This document shows, one piece after another, positions 1-6,611 of a stretch of DNA of 23,443 bases. Under the pieces are notes generated by a model. That model was not told the DNA's origin and did no database searches. It saw only the letters and a list, made by a program, of their open reading frames with translations. The stretch comes from GCA-002841655 sp964446775 (GTDB lineage Bacteria; Patescibacteriota; Patescibacteriia; Patescibacteriales; UBA12465). Position 1 is the stretch's first letter; every line of letters starts with the position of its first letter. A program made the translations under genes and the position numbers. Where the stretch lies: assembly GCA_964446775.1 (NCBI GenBank), contig CAYURA010000009.1, positions 1 through 23,443 on the forward strand, given 5' to 3'.

Positions 1-425
1 AGTTTAACTGTTTTAAATTAATTATTGTTTTAAGAATAGACGCTTATTTTCAATGTTAACAAATATGGTAAAAAAATCAATAGTTAGCTTAAGATTAGCT
101 TAAAATATCAGTAATTTATTCAAATAAATTTTAATTACAGCATTTATAGAATTTTAAAATATTTGATTTACAAGCATTTTCTCCTGATTTAATAGTATAT
201 TTACTGATTACTTCTCAAAACACTAAAATCCATACTGGATTATAGCTCAAATTCTTACCTAATCTTAGCCACACTATTTCGAACTTTGTCTACGACCCCA
301 AGCCAACGCGATTTTGGTGTTTAAGACCGACTCATGTCATTAAAAGTTAGCTATAATGCAAAGAAATATGATTTAGGTCATGTACTTTTGTTGTGGTCAA
401 ATTAGTAAAAAATTATATTATCAAA
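1..425. other. Gene-free AT-rich left edge
   Basis: No open frame of useful length, no tRNA-like cloverleaf and no repeat array was found on either strand. There are isolated sigma-70-like boxes on the plus strand (a TATAAT at 352-357; TTGTGG at 391-396 with TATATT at 414-419), but no plus-strand gene lies behind them, so they are not called. The stretch may hold the upstream region of a minus-strand gene beyond the window edge. Confidence 0.5.
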
Positions 426-454
426 TAAAAAATCCTGCTCTTCCAAACAGGATT
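426..454 (-). terminator. Intrinsic terminator after the 175-aa secreted protein
   Basis: A perfect 7-bp stem (AATCCTG at 431-437 with CAGGATT at 448-454) has a 10-nt loop. Read on the minus strand, it is followed by a T-rich tract. It begins 8 bp past the stop codon of the upstream minus-strand gene. Confidence 0.8.
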
Positions 455-461
455 CATAGTA

Positions 462-989
462 TTATAATTTAATATAAATTCTTCTAGCTTTCTTTATCCC
501 TAAATATTTACTATCAAGCACCAGACCTTCATTAGCTCCAAGGTATGAAACCTTAATTCTAGCTACTAAATCATGAGTGATATAAATATCTTCTACCTCC
601 CTAATCTCGAATGCTTTCATGATAAAGCCATATTTGTGATACTCAACAAATATTTTTTCATCATTGGTGTTTTTTAATAGAATGGTCAAAAACACTAATT
701 CATCCAGATAGAAATCTCCATCAGATTTTACTAAATAAGCAAAACCATGACTGATGTAATGATTGCCTTCGATCTCAAAGGCATAAATGAACAGAGTGTC
801 CTTTAAGCTTGCTTTGTAGCCCAGGGCAGAGAATGGATCAAGCTCAAACTTATCGCCATTATCGAAACTTAAAGTCCAATAATTTGGACCTGAATTAATA
901 ATTCTTTGGGCCTGAACATTTTTGGCCCCGATATAGAGACAAAAAATTAATACAGTAAAAAAGGATAATAATTTTATTTCACTTCTCAT
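462..989 (-). CDS. Secreted hypothetical protein, beta-rich, 175 aa
   Basis: Family not recognised. Residues 1-28 form a classical signal peptide: basic start, hydrophobic core, and a V-Q-A-Q end suggesting signal peptidase I cleavage before Gln. The mature part is about 147 residues, rich in alternating hydrophobic and aromatic residues, which suggests an all-beta exported protein. It has no cysteine in the mature region, no lipobox and no later membrane helix. The chosen ATG is the only one that retains the full signal peptide; no Shine-Dalgarno sequence precedes it. It lies downstream of another secreted minus-strand gene (1193-2035), but a terminator at 1142-1176 separates them, so it probably has its own promoter. 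The A-x-A/Gln cleavage style is commoner in Bacteroidetes than in CPR bacteria. Export is well supported; function is unknown. Confidence 0.7.
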   Translation of the reverse strand: MRSEIKLLSFFTVLIFCLYIGAKNVQAQRIINSGPNYWTLSFDNGDKFELDPFSALGYKASLKDTLFIYAFEIEGNHYISHGFAYLVKSDGDFYLDELVFLTILLKNTNDEKIFVEYHKYGFIMKAFEIREVEDIYITHDLVARIKVSYLGANEGLVLDSKYLGIKKARRIYIKL

Positions 990-1141
990 GATATCTATTT
1001 TTATTACATTTTGGGTTTAATGAACAAATTAACTTTAATAATGAAACCTAGCAAAAGAAACTCTAAAGGTCAAGGGCCTGCACTAACAGAGCCTGCACTA
1101 TCCTGTACCACGGTAAGTAGTAGAAAGCAAAATATATTGAG

Positions 1142-1176
1142 AAAACAAAAAACCCGATCTATAAAAATAGAACGGG
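1142..1176 (-). terminator. Intrinsic terminator after the 280-aa beta-barrel-like protein
   Basis: CCCGATCTAT (1153-1162) pairs with ATAGAACGGG (1167-1176), with one mismatch in ten, around a 4-nt loop. Read on the minus strand it ends in CGGG followed by six T, then GTTTTC. The sequence after the stem closely resembles the terminator at 4953-4982 (CGGG, T7, GTTTC). Confidence 0.8.
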
Positions 1177-1192
1177 CATTATTAATGAATTA

Positions 1193-2035
1193 TTATTCTC
1201 TCTTTATAATCCGATAAATGTTGACAAAGTCAACATTTAATTCAATTAAACTAAGACTCTCAGCTATATAATGGCCTGTCCTAATTCTATATTGGACTGA
1301 GCCTAGCTCAAAATAACGATCTTTTCTCATATATGAAAGTGCTAAGCCTAACCCTGTTTCATACATGATTTTCCTATTCCCGTCTAATTGACAGGCTACG
1401 ACTAATTTTGGCTCTATCTGCATGAGCTTAGAAGCATTCAACTTCTTAACAGTCACCTCAAACTGCGACTTCAAGTAATTCTTGTTTACCGCCTTGAAAT
1501 TCACTTTATCGGACAGATAGCCATCATCGTCAGCCCAAACACCTTGTCGTTTAGACCAAATAGCTTGTTGATACTGTATCTGAAACTTGTAGCTCCTAAA
1601 CCAACGATTTAAAGCATCGTTAAAATTAAAGCCTAATACAATATTAGACCCTATATCTTTTTGAAAAGCCTGCTCATTATTAACGCTATTTTTTCCGTTG
1701 TCATCAAAAAATTTTATTTGTGGATTAATCCACATCGCAAAAGTATAATTTTTTGATATCTTCTTCCAAGTATCATACGAACATCCAAGCCCATATTCTT
1801 GGGCTTGATAACGGTAGTTATTAAAATCTACATCTACAATAACAAAGCTAGCAAAAGTGCCAAGCCTATGTAGATTCTTTTTTTTAGTTATTCCAGTTTG
1901 AGTATAAGAATATATACCTTGGCCAGAATTATCGGTCATATAGCCTAAGCCGGCTGAAGCAGATGCCTCCCACTGTGCCATGACTATAAGACTTGAGGTA
2001 AATATTAGAAAAAATAATAATAATACTTTTTTCAT
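1193..2035 (-). CDS. Secreted beta-barrel-like hypothetical protein, 280 aa
   Basis: Family not recognised. Residues 1-20 are a signal peptide ending V-M-A, with Gln as the likely first mature residue. The mature protein has many short amphipathic segments with alternating aromatic residues, separated by polar turns, as in small outer-membrane beta-barrels or barrel-like surface proteins. There is no lipobox, no later hydrophobic helix and no enzyme motif. Met-1 is supported by the signal peptide; AAAAGG directly abuts the ATG, too close for a normal Shine-Dalgarno. Upstream lie a small hairpin (2064-2084) and, on the minus strand, a CATATTTG box resembling the Bacteroidetes -7 element TAnnTTTG. 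CPR bacteria are thought to lack a typical outer membrane, so this gene suggests transfer, an unusual surface protein, or a contig join. Export is likely; the barrel topology is inference. Confidence 0.7.
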   Translation of the reverse strand: MKKVLLLFFLIFTSSLIVMAQWEASASAGLGYMTDNSGQGIYSYTQTGITKKKNLHRLGTFASFVIVDVDFNNYRYQAQEYGLGCSYDTWKKISKNYTFAMWINPQIKFFDDNGKNSVNNEQAFQKDIGSNIVLGFNFNDALNRWFRSYKFQIQYQQAIWSKRQGVWADDDGYLSDKVNFKAVNKNYLKSQFEVTVKKLNASKLMQIEPKLVVACQLDGNRKIMYETGLGLALSYMRKDRYFELGSVQYRIRTGHYIAESLSLIELNVDFVNIYRIIKRE

Positions 2036-2063
2036 CCTTTTTTATTTTTATTTTTAAAGTACT

Positions 2064-2084
2064 CATTGCTAATTTTTAGCAATG
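2064..2084 (-). promoter_or_regulatory. Hairpin/operator-like dyad upstream of the 280-aa gene
   Basis: A perfect 8-bp inverted repeat (CATTGCTA at 2064-2071, TAGCAATG at 2077-2084) has a 5-nt AT loop, 29-49 bp before the start codon of the minus-strand gene. No T tract follows on either strand, so it is not a terminator. It could be a 5'-UTR stabilising hairpin or a protein-binding dyad. Confidence 0.4.
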
Positions 2085-2174
2085 TATATTTGTACCACAA
2101 ATATGATTATTTTGCAATACCTGCTTAGCTATTTGATGAGTAATAGTCTAATTATTTGCTTAAATTAAATTATT

Positions 2175-3278
2175 TTAAAATTTAAGATGAAAAACTATAA
2201 TTTCACCTGGGAAAAGTGTCCTAAAGGGTGGCCCCCAAGTACCAGTGCCAGCACTGGTATAGCTGATCATATTCTTATACTGCTCTAGACCGTAAGCATA
2301 TTTACCATAAAGCAAAGAAGTGGCTAAAGAAAAAGGAAATATTTGTCCCCGATGAGCATGACCTGAGAGCATTAAATCAGCCTTTAAAGCTTCAACCTCA
2401 GCCTGATCAACGGGCACATGGTTTACCACTATTCGTGGATAAATTCTATCATCACTCAGGCCCTCAATTGGACGCCTAAGATTACTATCTCCATTACTTA
2501 AGAAATTAAAACCTATGATCTCCAAGTCATTAACAGTCATTACCTCATCACTTAAAGTAATTAAACCTGCGGCTTCGGTGGTATTATGGACTTCTTCACC
2601 AAAAATATAGCTATCATGATTACCTGGCACAAAAATTGTCGGTGCCTCAAAATTAGATAGAGCTGGGATAAATTCAGCCAAATGACGGTCACTGCCATCA
2701 AATAAGTCACCGCTAATGATAATATAATCTGCTTCCAAGTGATTAACTTGCTCCACTATTCGTTCCAGCCAGAAAGGCCGATAAATAGCTCCCAAGTGTA
2801 AATCAGACAAGTGGACTATCCTTTTTTCACTGATAGAATCATTGTTTAAGCTTAAATTAATTCTCTTGACTCGAGGGAAAAAAGCATTATAAGTGCCTAA
2901 TATGAAAAAGCCTGCGATAATGATAATAAATATTCTGGCCATTGTTTTAGGATCAGGAAAAATACAATGTAATCTAGCCCAAAGAGAATTCTTGATAATC
3001 ATTGATCTTACAAAAAAGATAAAACCAAAAAGCATGAATTGAGACAAAAGGCCAAACAAAACTGCAAAAAATACATAAAAATAGGCTAAAGAAGAATTAG
3101 CGTCTGAGTTTAATAAAGTGAAAAAACCAAGAAAACCGATAGTGATTAGGACTATTAGAACTAAGAGATAGTACCTCTTGCTCATTAATTGAGGAAAAGC
3201 AACTAAAATCAAACGCCAAACGAAATAATGACCAATAAAGACTAAAATAAAAAAAAGGAAAAAAGGTAAAACTGACAT
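2175..3278 (-). CDS. Membrane-anchored calcineurin-like metallophosphoesterase
   Basis: Predicted two-metal phosphoesterase of the YkuE/YaeI-like type. Roughly residues 1-135 form four or five hydrophobic helices. The catalytic domain follows, with the full motif set: D159-x-H161 (HLSDLHLG), GD191xxD (GDLFDG), GNH221D (VPGNHDS), H287 (VNHVP) and GH307-x-H309 (SGHAHRG). All seven usual metal ligands are present, so the enzyme should be active. Related membrane-tethered enzymes hydrolyse phosphodiester or lipid pyrophosphate substrates (UDP-diacylglucosamine, phospholipids), but the substrate here cannot be read from sequence. The gene follows phoH2 on the same strand but is separated by a strong terminator (3350-3390), so it is probably transcribed alone. 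An AAAGGA about 25 bp before the ATG is too far away to act as an ordinary ribosome site. Confidence 0.9.
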   Translation of the reverse strand: MSVLPFFLFFILVFIGHYFVWRLILVAFPQLMSKRYYLLVLIVLITIGFLGFFTLLNSDANSSLAYFYVFFAVLFGLLSQFMLFGFIFFVRSMIIKNSLWARLHCIFPDPKTMARIFIIIIAGFFILGTYNAFFPRVKRINLSLNNDSISEKRIVHLSDLHLGAIYRPFWLERIVEQVNHLEADYIIISGDLFDGSDRHLAEFIPALSNFEAPTIFVPGNHDSYIFGEEVHNTTEAAGLITLSDEVMTVNDLEIIGFNFLSNGDSNLRRPIEGLSDDRIYPRIVVNHVPVDQAEVEALKADLMLSGHAHRGQIFPFSLATSLLYGKYAYGLEQYKNMISYTSAGTGTWGPPFRTLFPGEIIVFHLKF

Positions 3279-3349
3279 AAGTTAAATTATGTTAAAAATT
3301 ATTTATTTCCTTTCTATCATAGCAGATAGTTAATTATTAAAAAAGCTAT

Positions 3350-3390
3350 TAAAAAAGCTGTTAAATATCTATATTAGATATTTAACAGCT
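3350..3390 (-). terminator. Strong intrinsic terminator after phoH2
   Basis: A perfect 15-bp stem (3356-3370 with 3376-3390) has a 5-nt loop (ATATT). On the minus strand it is followed by a run of T. It begins 10 bp past the phoH2 stop codon. The stem is AT-rich except at its base (AGCTG/CAGCT). Confidence 0.85.
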
Positions 3391-3399
3391 CATTCTTTG

Positions 3400-4806
3400 C
3401 TATAGCATTTTTTCACAATAGGAGGCAAGAGGACTCCTTAATGTTTGTGCAAAATTAATTATTCCGATCATTTCGTGATTGCTTAGCTGGCTAATTGCAT
3501 AAGCTAAACCAGAGCTATCACGATTTAAGCGCGGATTATCAATTTGGTCAAGATCACCGGTAAAAATAATCTTGGTCCCGATTGATGGCCGAGTCAGGAT
3601 TGTTTTTATGGTATGTCGAGGCAAATTCTGTGCCTCATCAACAATAATAATGACTCTCTGAAAGCTGGCCCCTCTTAAGTAAGTTATGGGCTGAATTTCA
3701 ATCCCCGACTTAATAAACAGTTCGGCGTAATCATCGTCAAGCACATTGCTTTTTTTATTTGGTGGGTGAATGACTGACAGATTTTGTTTAATGGATAAGA
3801 GCCATGGCGACATCTTTTCGCTTATACCTCCTGGAAGAAATCCTAAGTCGTCATCCTTACTCAAATGAACAGTTGGTCTAATGACAATTATCTTGTCATA
3901 TTTTTTTTGCCTTACCTGATGCATTGCAGCTGCTAGGGCTAATAGTGTTTTTCCAGTGCCTGCTGGGCCTTGCAAAAAGAGTGCGTTAATGCTTAAATCC
4001 ATTGCCATATTCAAGGCAGCAATTTGCGCCCAATTAACACACCCGTTTGCCTTGGCTTTAATGCCACTAGCTTCAATGTAGCTATTTAAGGTGATTAAAC
4101 GATCATTCTTTCTGAGCGCCGCTTTATATGGCGCCCAGGAACCATCCTTATCGCTATACAACACTACTGGATGGCTTAAAGGTGTCTTATCCCCTTTAGG
4201 TAGCTCAATATACTCATTGCCATCAGTATTAAGCTTTAAATCTTTAGATCGAATATTTCTGCTCTTCATTTTAAGAGCGTCAGCTTTAAGTTTACTTATG
4301 TCTTTTTTGTAGAATTCAATTAAGAATTCTTCATCTCTAATGCTTTCATAAGCGACAATTTGTAAACCATAATCATTAGATACTAGTTTTAACTTATCAT
4401 AACCATAATATCGACTTTGAGATTTTTTCATCTCTCTTAAAATGAAAGCTGCCCCAGCAACAATACGATGATCTGCTGTATTCTTATCTAGCTCCTGATG
4501 ATTGAAGTAGACACGTTTTTCTAAAATCAAGTTAGCGTTAGCAAAGCGCAAGGCGTGAATTTCTTTAATCACCACTTGTGCCTCCCAACTAACATTAGAT
4601 CCCGTTTGCTTGAGGCGATCTAGTTCTTTAAACACTGTCCAGTGAATAACTACTAGATTACCGCCCTGCAGTAGCCCAGTTAAACAATATGGATCTTGGA
4701 TTAAAACATTGGTATCAGGATAGTTAATATTCCTAGCTCCCTGATCTTTTGTTTTACTTTCGACTTTGTTCGGTCCCCTAGTAAATTTGTGATTTGGCTT
4801 TGTCAT
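3400..4806 (-). CDS. phoH2: PIN-PhoH fusion ATPase/RNase (PhoH2 type)
   Basis: Two-domain protein of 468 aa. The N-terminal PIN nuclease domain (about 25-165) begins with the acidic motif Y-P-D31-T-N-V-L. The C-terminal PhoH P-loop ATPase (about 255-468) has Walker A G280PAGTGKT287, Walker B with D390-E391 (IIIVDEAQN) and the downstream motif FTGDLDQID typical of PhoH. In other bacteria PIN-PhoH proteins act as ATP-dependent RNA helicase/RNases linked to RNA decay; that role is taken from the family. Length and order are normal. A basic, low-complexity head of about 25 residues precedes the PIN domain. The gene appears monocistronic, with a sigma-70-like promoter at 4846-4873 and a strong terminator at 3350-3390. 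Confidence 0.93.
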   Translation of the reverse strand: MTKPNHKFTRGPNKVESKTKDQGARNINYPDTNVLIQDPYCLTGLLQGGNLVVIHWTVFKELDRLKQTGSNVSWEAQVVIKEIHALRFANANLILEKRVYFNHQELDKNTADHRIVAGAAFILREMKKSQSRYYGYDKLKLVSNDYGLQIVAYESIRDEEFLIEFYKKDISKLKADALKMKSRNIRSKDLKLNTDGNEYIELPKGDKTPLSHPVVLYSDKDGSWAPYKAALRKNDRLITLNSYIEASGIKAKANGCVNWAQIAALNMAMDLSINALFLQGPAGTGKTLLALAAAMHQVRQKKYDKIIVIRPTVHLSKDDDLGFLPGGISEKMSPWLLSIKQNLSVIHPPNKKSNVLDDDYAELFIKSGIEIQPITYLRGASFQRVIIIVDEAQNLPRHTIKTILTRPSIGTKIIFTGDLDQIDNPRLNRDSSGLAYAISQLSNHEMIGIINFAQTLRSPLASYCEKML

Positions 4807-4845
4807 TTTTATTAGTTTTATGTTAATGTTCGATAACTTAACTTT

Positions 4846-4873
4846 AATTTAGCACAAAGGTTCAAACTGTCAA
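4846..4873 (-). promoter_or_regulatory. Sigma-70-like promoter of phoH2
   Basis: On the minus strand a perfect -35 TTGACA (4873-4868) is followed after 16 bp by TAAATT (4851-4846). The predicted start site leaves a leader of roughly 30 nt before the ATG at 4806. Confidence 0.5.
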
Positions 4874-4952
4874 TATGAAGAAATTTATGAAGAAATGTAA
4901 ATAAATTTAAACAAATTTAATATGTAGATTCCTAGTGGATCTAAAGAGAAAC

Positions 4953-4982
4953 AAAAAAACCCGTATTCGAATGACGGGTTTT
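4953..4982 (-). terminator. Intrinsic terminator after the ABC-F gene
   Basis: AAAACCCGT (4956-4964) pairs with ACGGGTTTT (4974-4982) in a perfect 9-bp stem. The loop contains the small palindrome ATTCGAAT. Read on the minus strand it ends CGGG followed by T7 GTTTC. It lies 45 bp past the ABC-F stop codon. Confidence 0.85.
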
Positions 4983-5026
4983 AAAAAATGTAAATTAATT
5001 TATTATTTAAATAAGAGTTTAGCTTA

Positions 5027-6499
5027 TCATCCTTTAATTGTTTCCGCTAACTGACCCAAATCTAATTCCTCGTCAAAATTAATTTGCTTAAGAAAATCTT
5101 GCATATGACTAACCATAATAATTGCCCCCTCATAGCTGTTTATCGCCTGAGCAATAACTGGTAGATGGCGAAAATTAATATGATTGGTGGGCTCATCAAG
5201 AATAAGTAGACCAGGGTTTAAAAGCACAATACGCGTAAAAGCTAATAGAGCCTTCTGACCCTCAGATAAGGCTACAATTGGTAGGGCTAAAACTTCACCC
5301 GTTAATAGAAAACCAGCAGCAATTGTTCTTAATTCTTGCTCACCATAACCATCTACCATGCTCCCTTCTAAGAACTTATAGGCCTTTTGATCATAATTTA
5401 AATTAGAAAAATCTTGACTATAATAACCAAGTCTAAGCTTTGGGTTTAATTTTAAACCTAGCTGATTTCCGGCTACTAAAGCTCTAAGCAAAGTGCTTTT
5501 ACCAACCCCGTTAGGACCAGTCACTAAGAGTTTAGTCCTCCTAGTTAAAGCCTTATTAACCTCGACTAAAACCGCTGTGTGATTCTTTACCACTTTCACT
5601 TGATCTAAACTCACTATTACGCCAGATAAATCCTCTTGAGCTATAATCTCAAAATTACGAATTGTTTTGTCCTCTTTGCGGACATCAACCATGCTGTCAA
5701 CTAATTCCTCAGTCTCTTCTTTCATTTTATGGGCTAATTTTCTCATTTTACCCCCCTTATGAGCAAAAAAATTAACTTTTTCCTTATGATCAATAATTTT
5801 CTTTTCTAATTGAGCGTTCTTCTTCCGTTCTCTTTCTATCCGTTTACTAATTTCCTCAACCACTGAATAGTAGTCACCTACATAAAGTTCAGTCTGGTGA
5901 GTATAAATATCTAAATATATAACCGCCTCAGTAAAGCAATTTAAAAAATCAGCATCATGAGAAATCACTAAAACCGTCTTATCATACATAATTAAGAAAG
6001 TTAGCAAGTGATCAATTCCCTCTTTATCCAGATTATTAGTTGGCTCATCTAGGAGTAAAATATCTGGATTTCCAATTAAAGCATAAGCCAAAAGCAAGCG
6101 AGCCTGTTGACCGCCTGATAGCTCGGCAAGAATTTGTTCAAACTTGAGTTCTAAATTAACTGCTTCTAAAACCTTGCTAATGCGGCTTCGAATATTTGCC
6201 GGACGTTCATGAAAGGCGCTAATAAAATATTCTTCAACAGTTAAACTCAAATGTTCTCGTTCCATTGTTTGTCGAGCTGTCCCTATGCTAGGATTATTGG
6301 TTAATGAAACTTTACCACTCTTAGGAGTTTCTTCACCTTTGATTAAAGAAAAGATTGTACTCTTACCTGCCCCGTTCTGTCCCATTAAAGTAACTTTAGC
6401 ACCACGACGCAAACTAAAACTAGCCTCGTGTAAAACAGGCTTCTTAGGGAGATATTCGAAACTTACCTCATCAAATCTGAGAATTACTTCTTCAGCCAT
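5027..6499 (-). CDS. ABC-F family ATPase (ribosome-associated)
   Basis: Soluble twin-cassette ABC protein of 490 aa with no membrane segment, as in ABC-F translation factors (EttA, Uup, antibiotic-resistance ABC-F). Cassette 1 has Walker A G40QNGAGKST48, signature LSGGQ 127-131 and Walker B LLLDE152PTNNLD. A charged, probably coiled-coil linker spans about 208-275 (the P-site-reaching element in the family). Cassette 2 has Walker A G328PNGVGKST336, signature LSEGQ 411-415 and Walker B LILDE436PTNHI. Both catalytic glutamates and both switch histidines (ISH181D, VSH465M) are present. The second signature departs from LSGGQ/E. The linker is short to medium, so it could be a housekeeping factor or a resistance type; the sequence does not decide. 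It lies 112 bp downstream of the P-type ATPase with no clear terminator between them, so read-through is possible. Confidence 0.92.
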   Translation of the reverse strand: MAEEVILRFDEVSFEYLPKKPVLHEASFSLRRGAKVTLMGQNGAGKSTIFSLIKGEETPKSGKVSLTNNPSIGTARQTMEREHLSLTVEEYFISAFHERPANIRSRISKVLEAVNLELKFEQILAELSGGQQARLLLAYALIGNPDILLLDEPTNNLDKEGIDHLLTFLIMYDKTVLVISHDADFLNCFTEAVIYLDIYTHQTELYVGDYYSVVEEISKRIERERKKNAQLEKKIIDHKEKVNFFAHKGGKMRKLAHKMKEETEELVDSMVDVRKEDKTIRNFEIIAQEDLSGVIVSLDQVKVVKNHTAVLVEVNKALTRRTKLLVTGPNGVGKSTLLRALVAGNQLGLKLNPKLRLGYYSQDFSNLNYDQKAYKFLEGSMVDGYGEQELRTIAAGFLLTGEVLALPIVALSEGQKALLAFTRIVLLNPGLLILDEPTNHINFRHLPVIAQAINSYEGAIIMVSHMQDFLKQINFDEELDLGQLAETIKG

Positions 6500-6611
6500 A
6501 ATAATTTCATATTAATGATTATTTTTAAACTAACAGAAAAATTATAATAATACTAGAGCTGACTAATGGAGATAGTAAAAATAGTTAAAGTGATGAAACA
6601 TAACTATCAAA

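Noticed and set aside
241..340. Less AT-rich island that might have been a tRNA or small RNA
   Set aside because: No acceptor stem, T-loop (GGTTCGA-like) or anticodon arm could be drawn on either strand.
391..419. TTGTGG, 17-bp spacer, TATATT on the plus strand
   Set aside because: It matches sigma-70 spacing, but no plus-strand gene follows; it would run into the antisense end of the 175-aa gene. Likely chance in AT-rich sequence.
1011..1217. 68-residue plus-strand frame starting TTG
   Set aside because: It runs across the minus-strand terminator and into the 3' end of the 280-aa gene, is basic and low in complexity, and has no promoter or homologous-looking motif.
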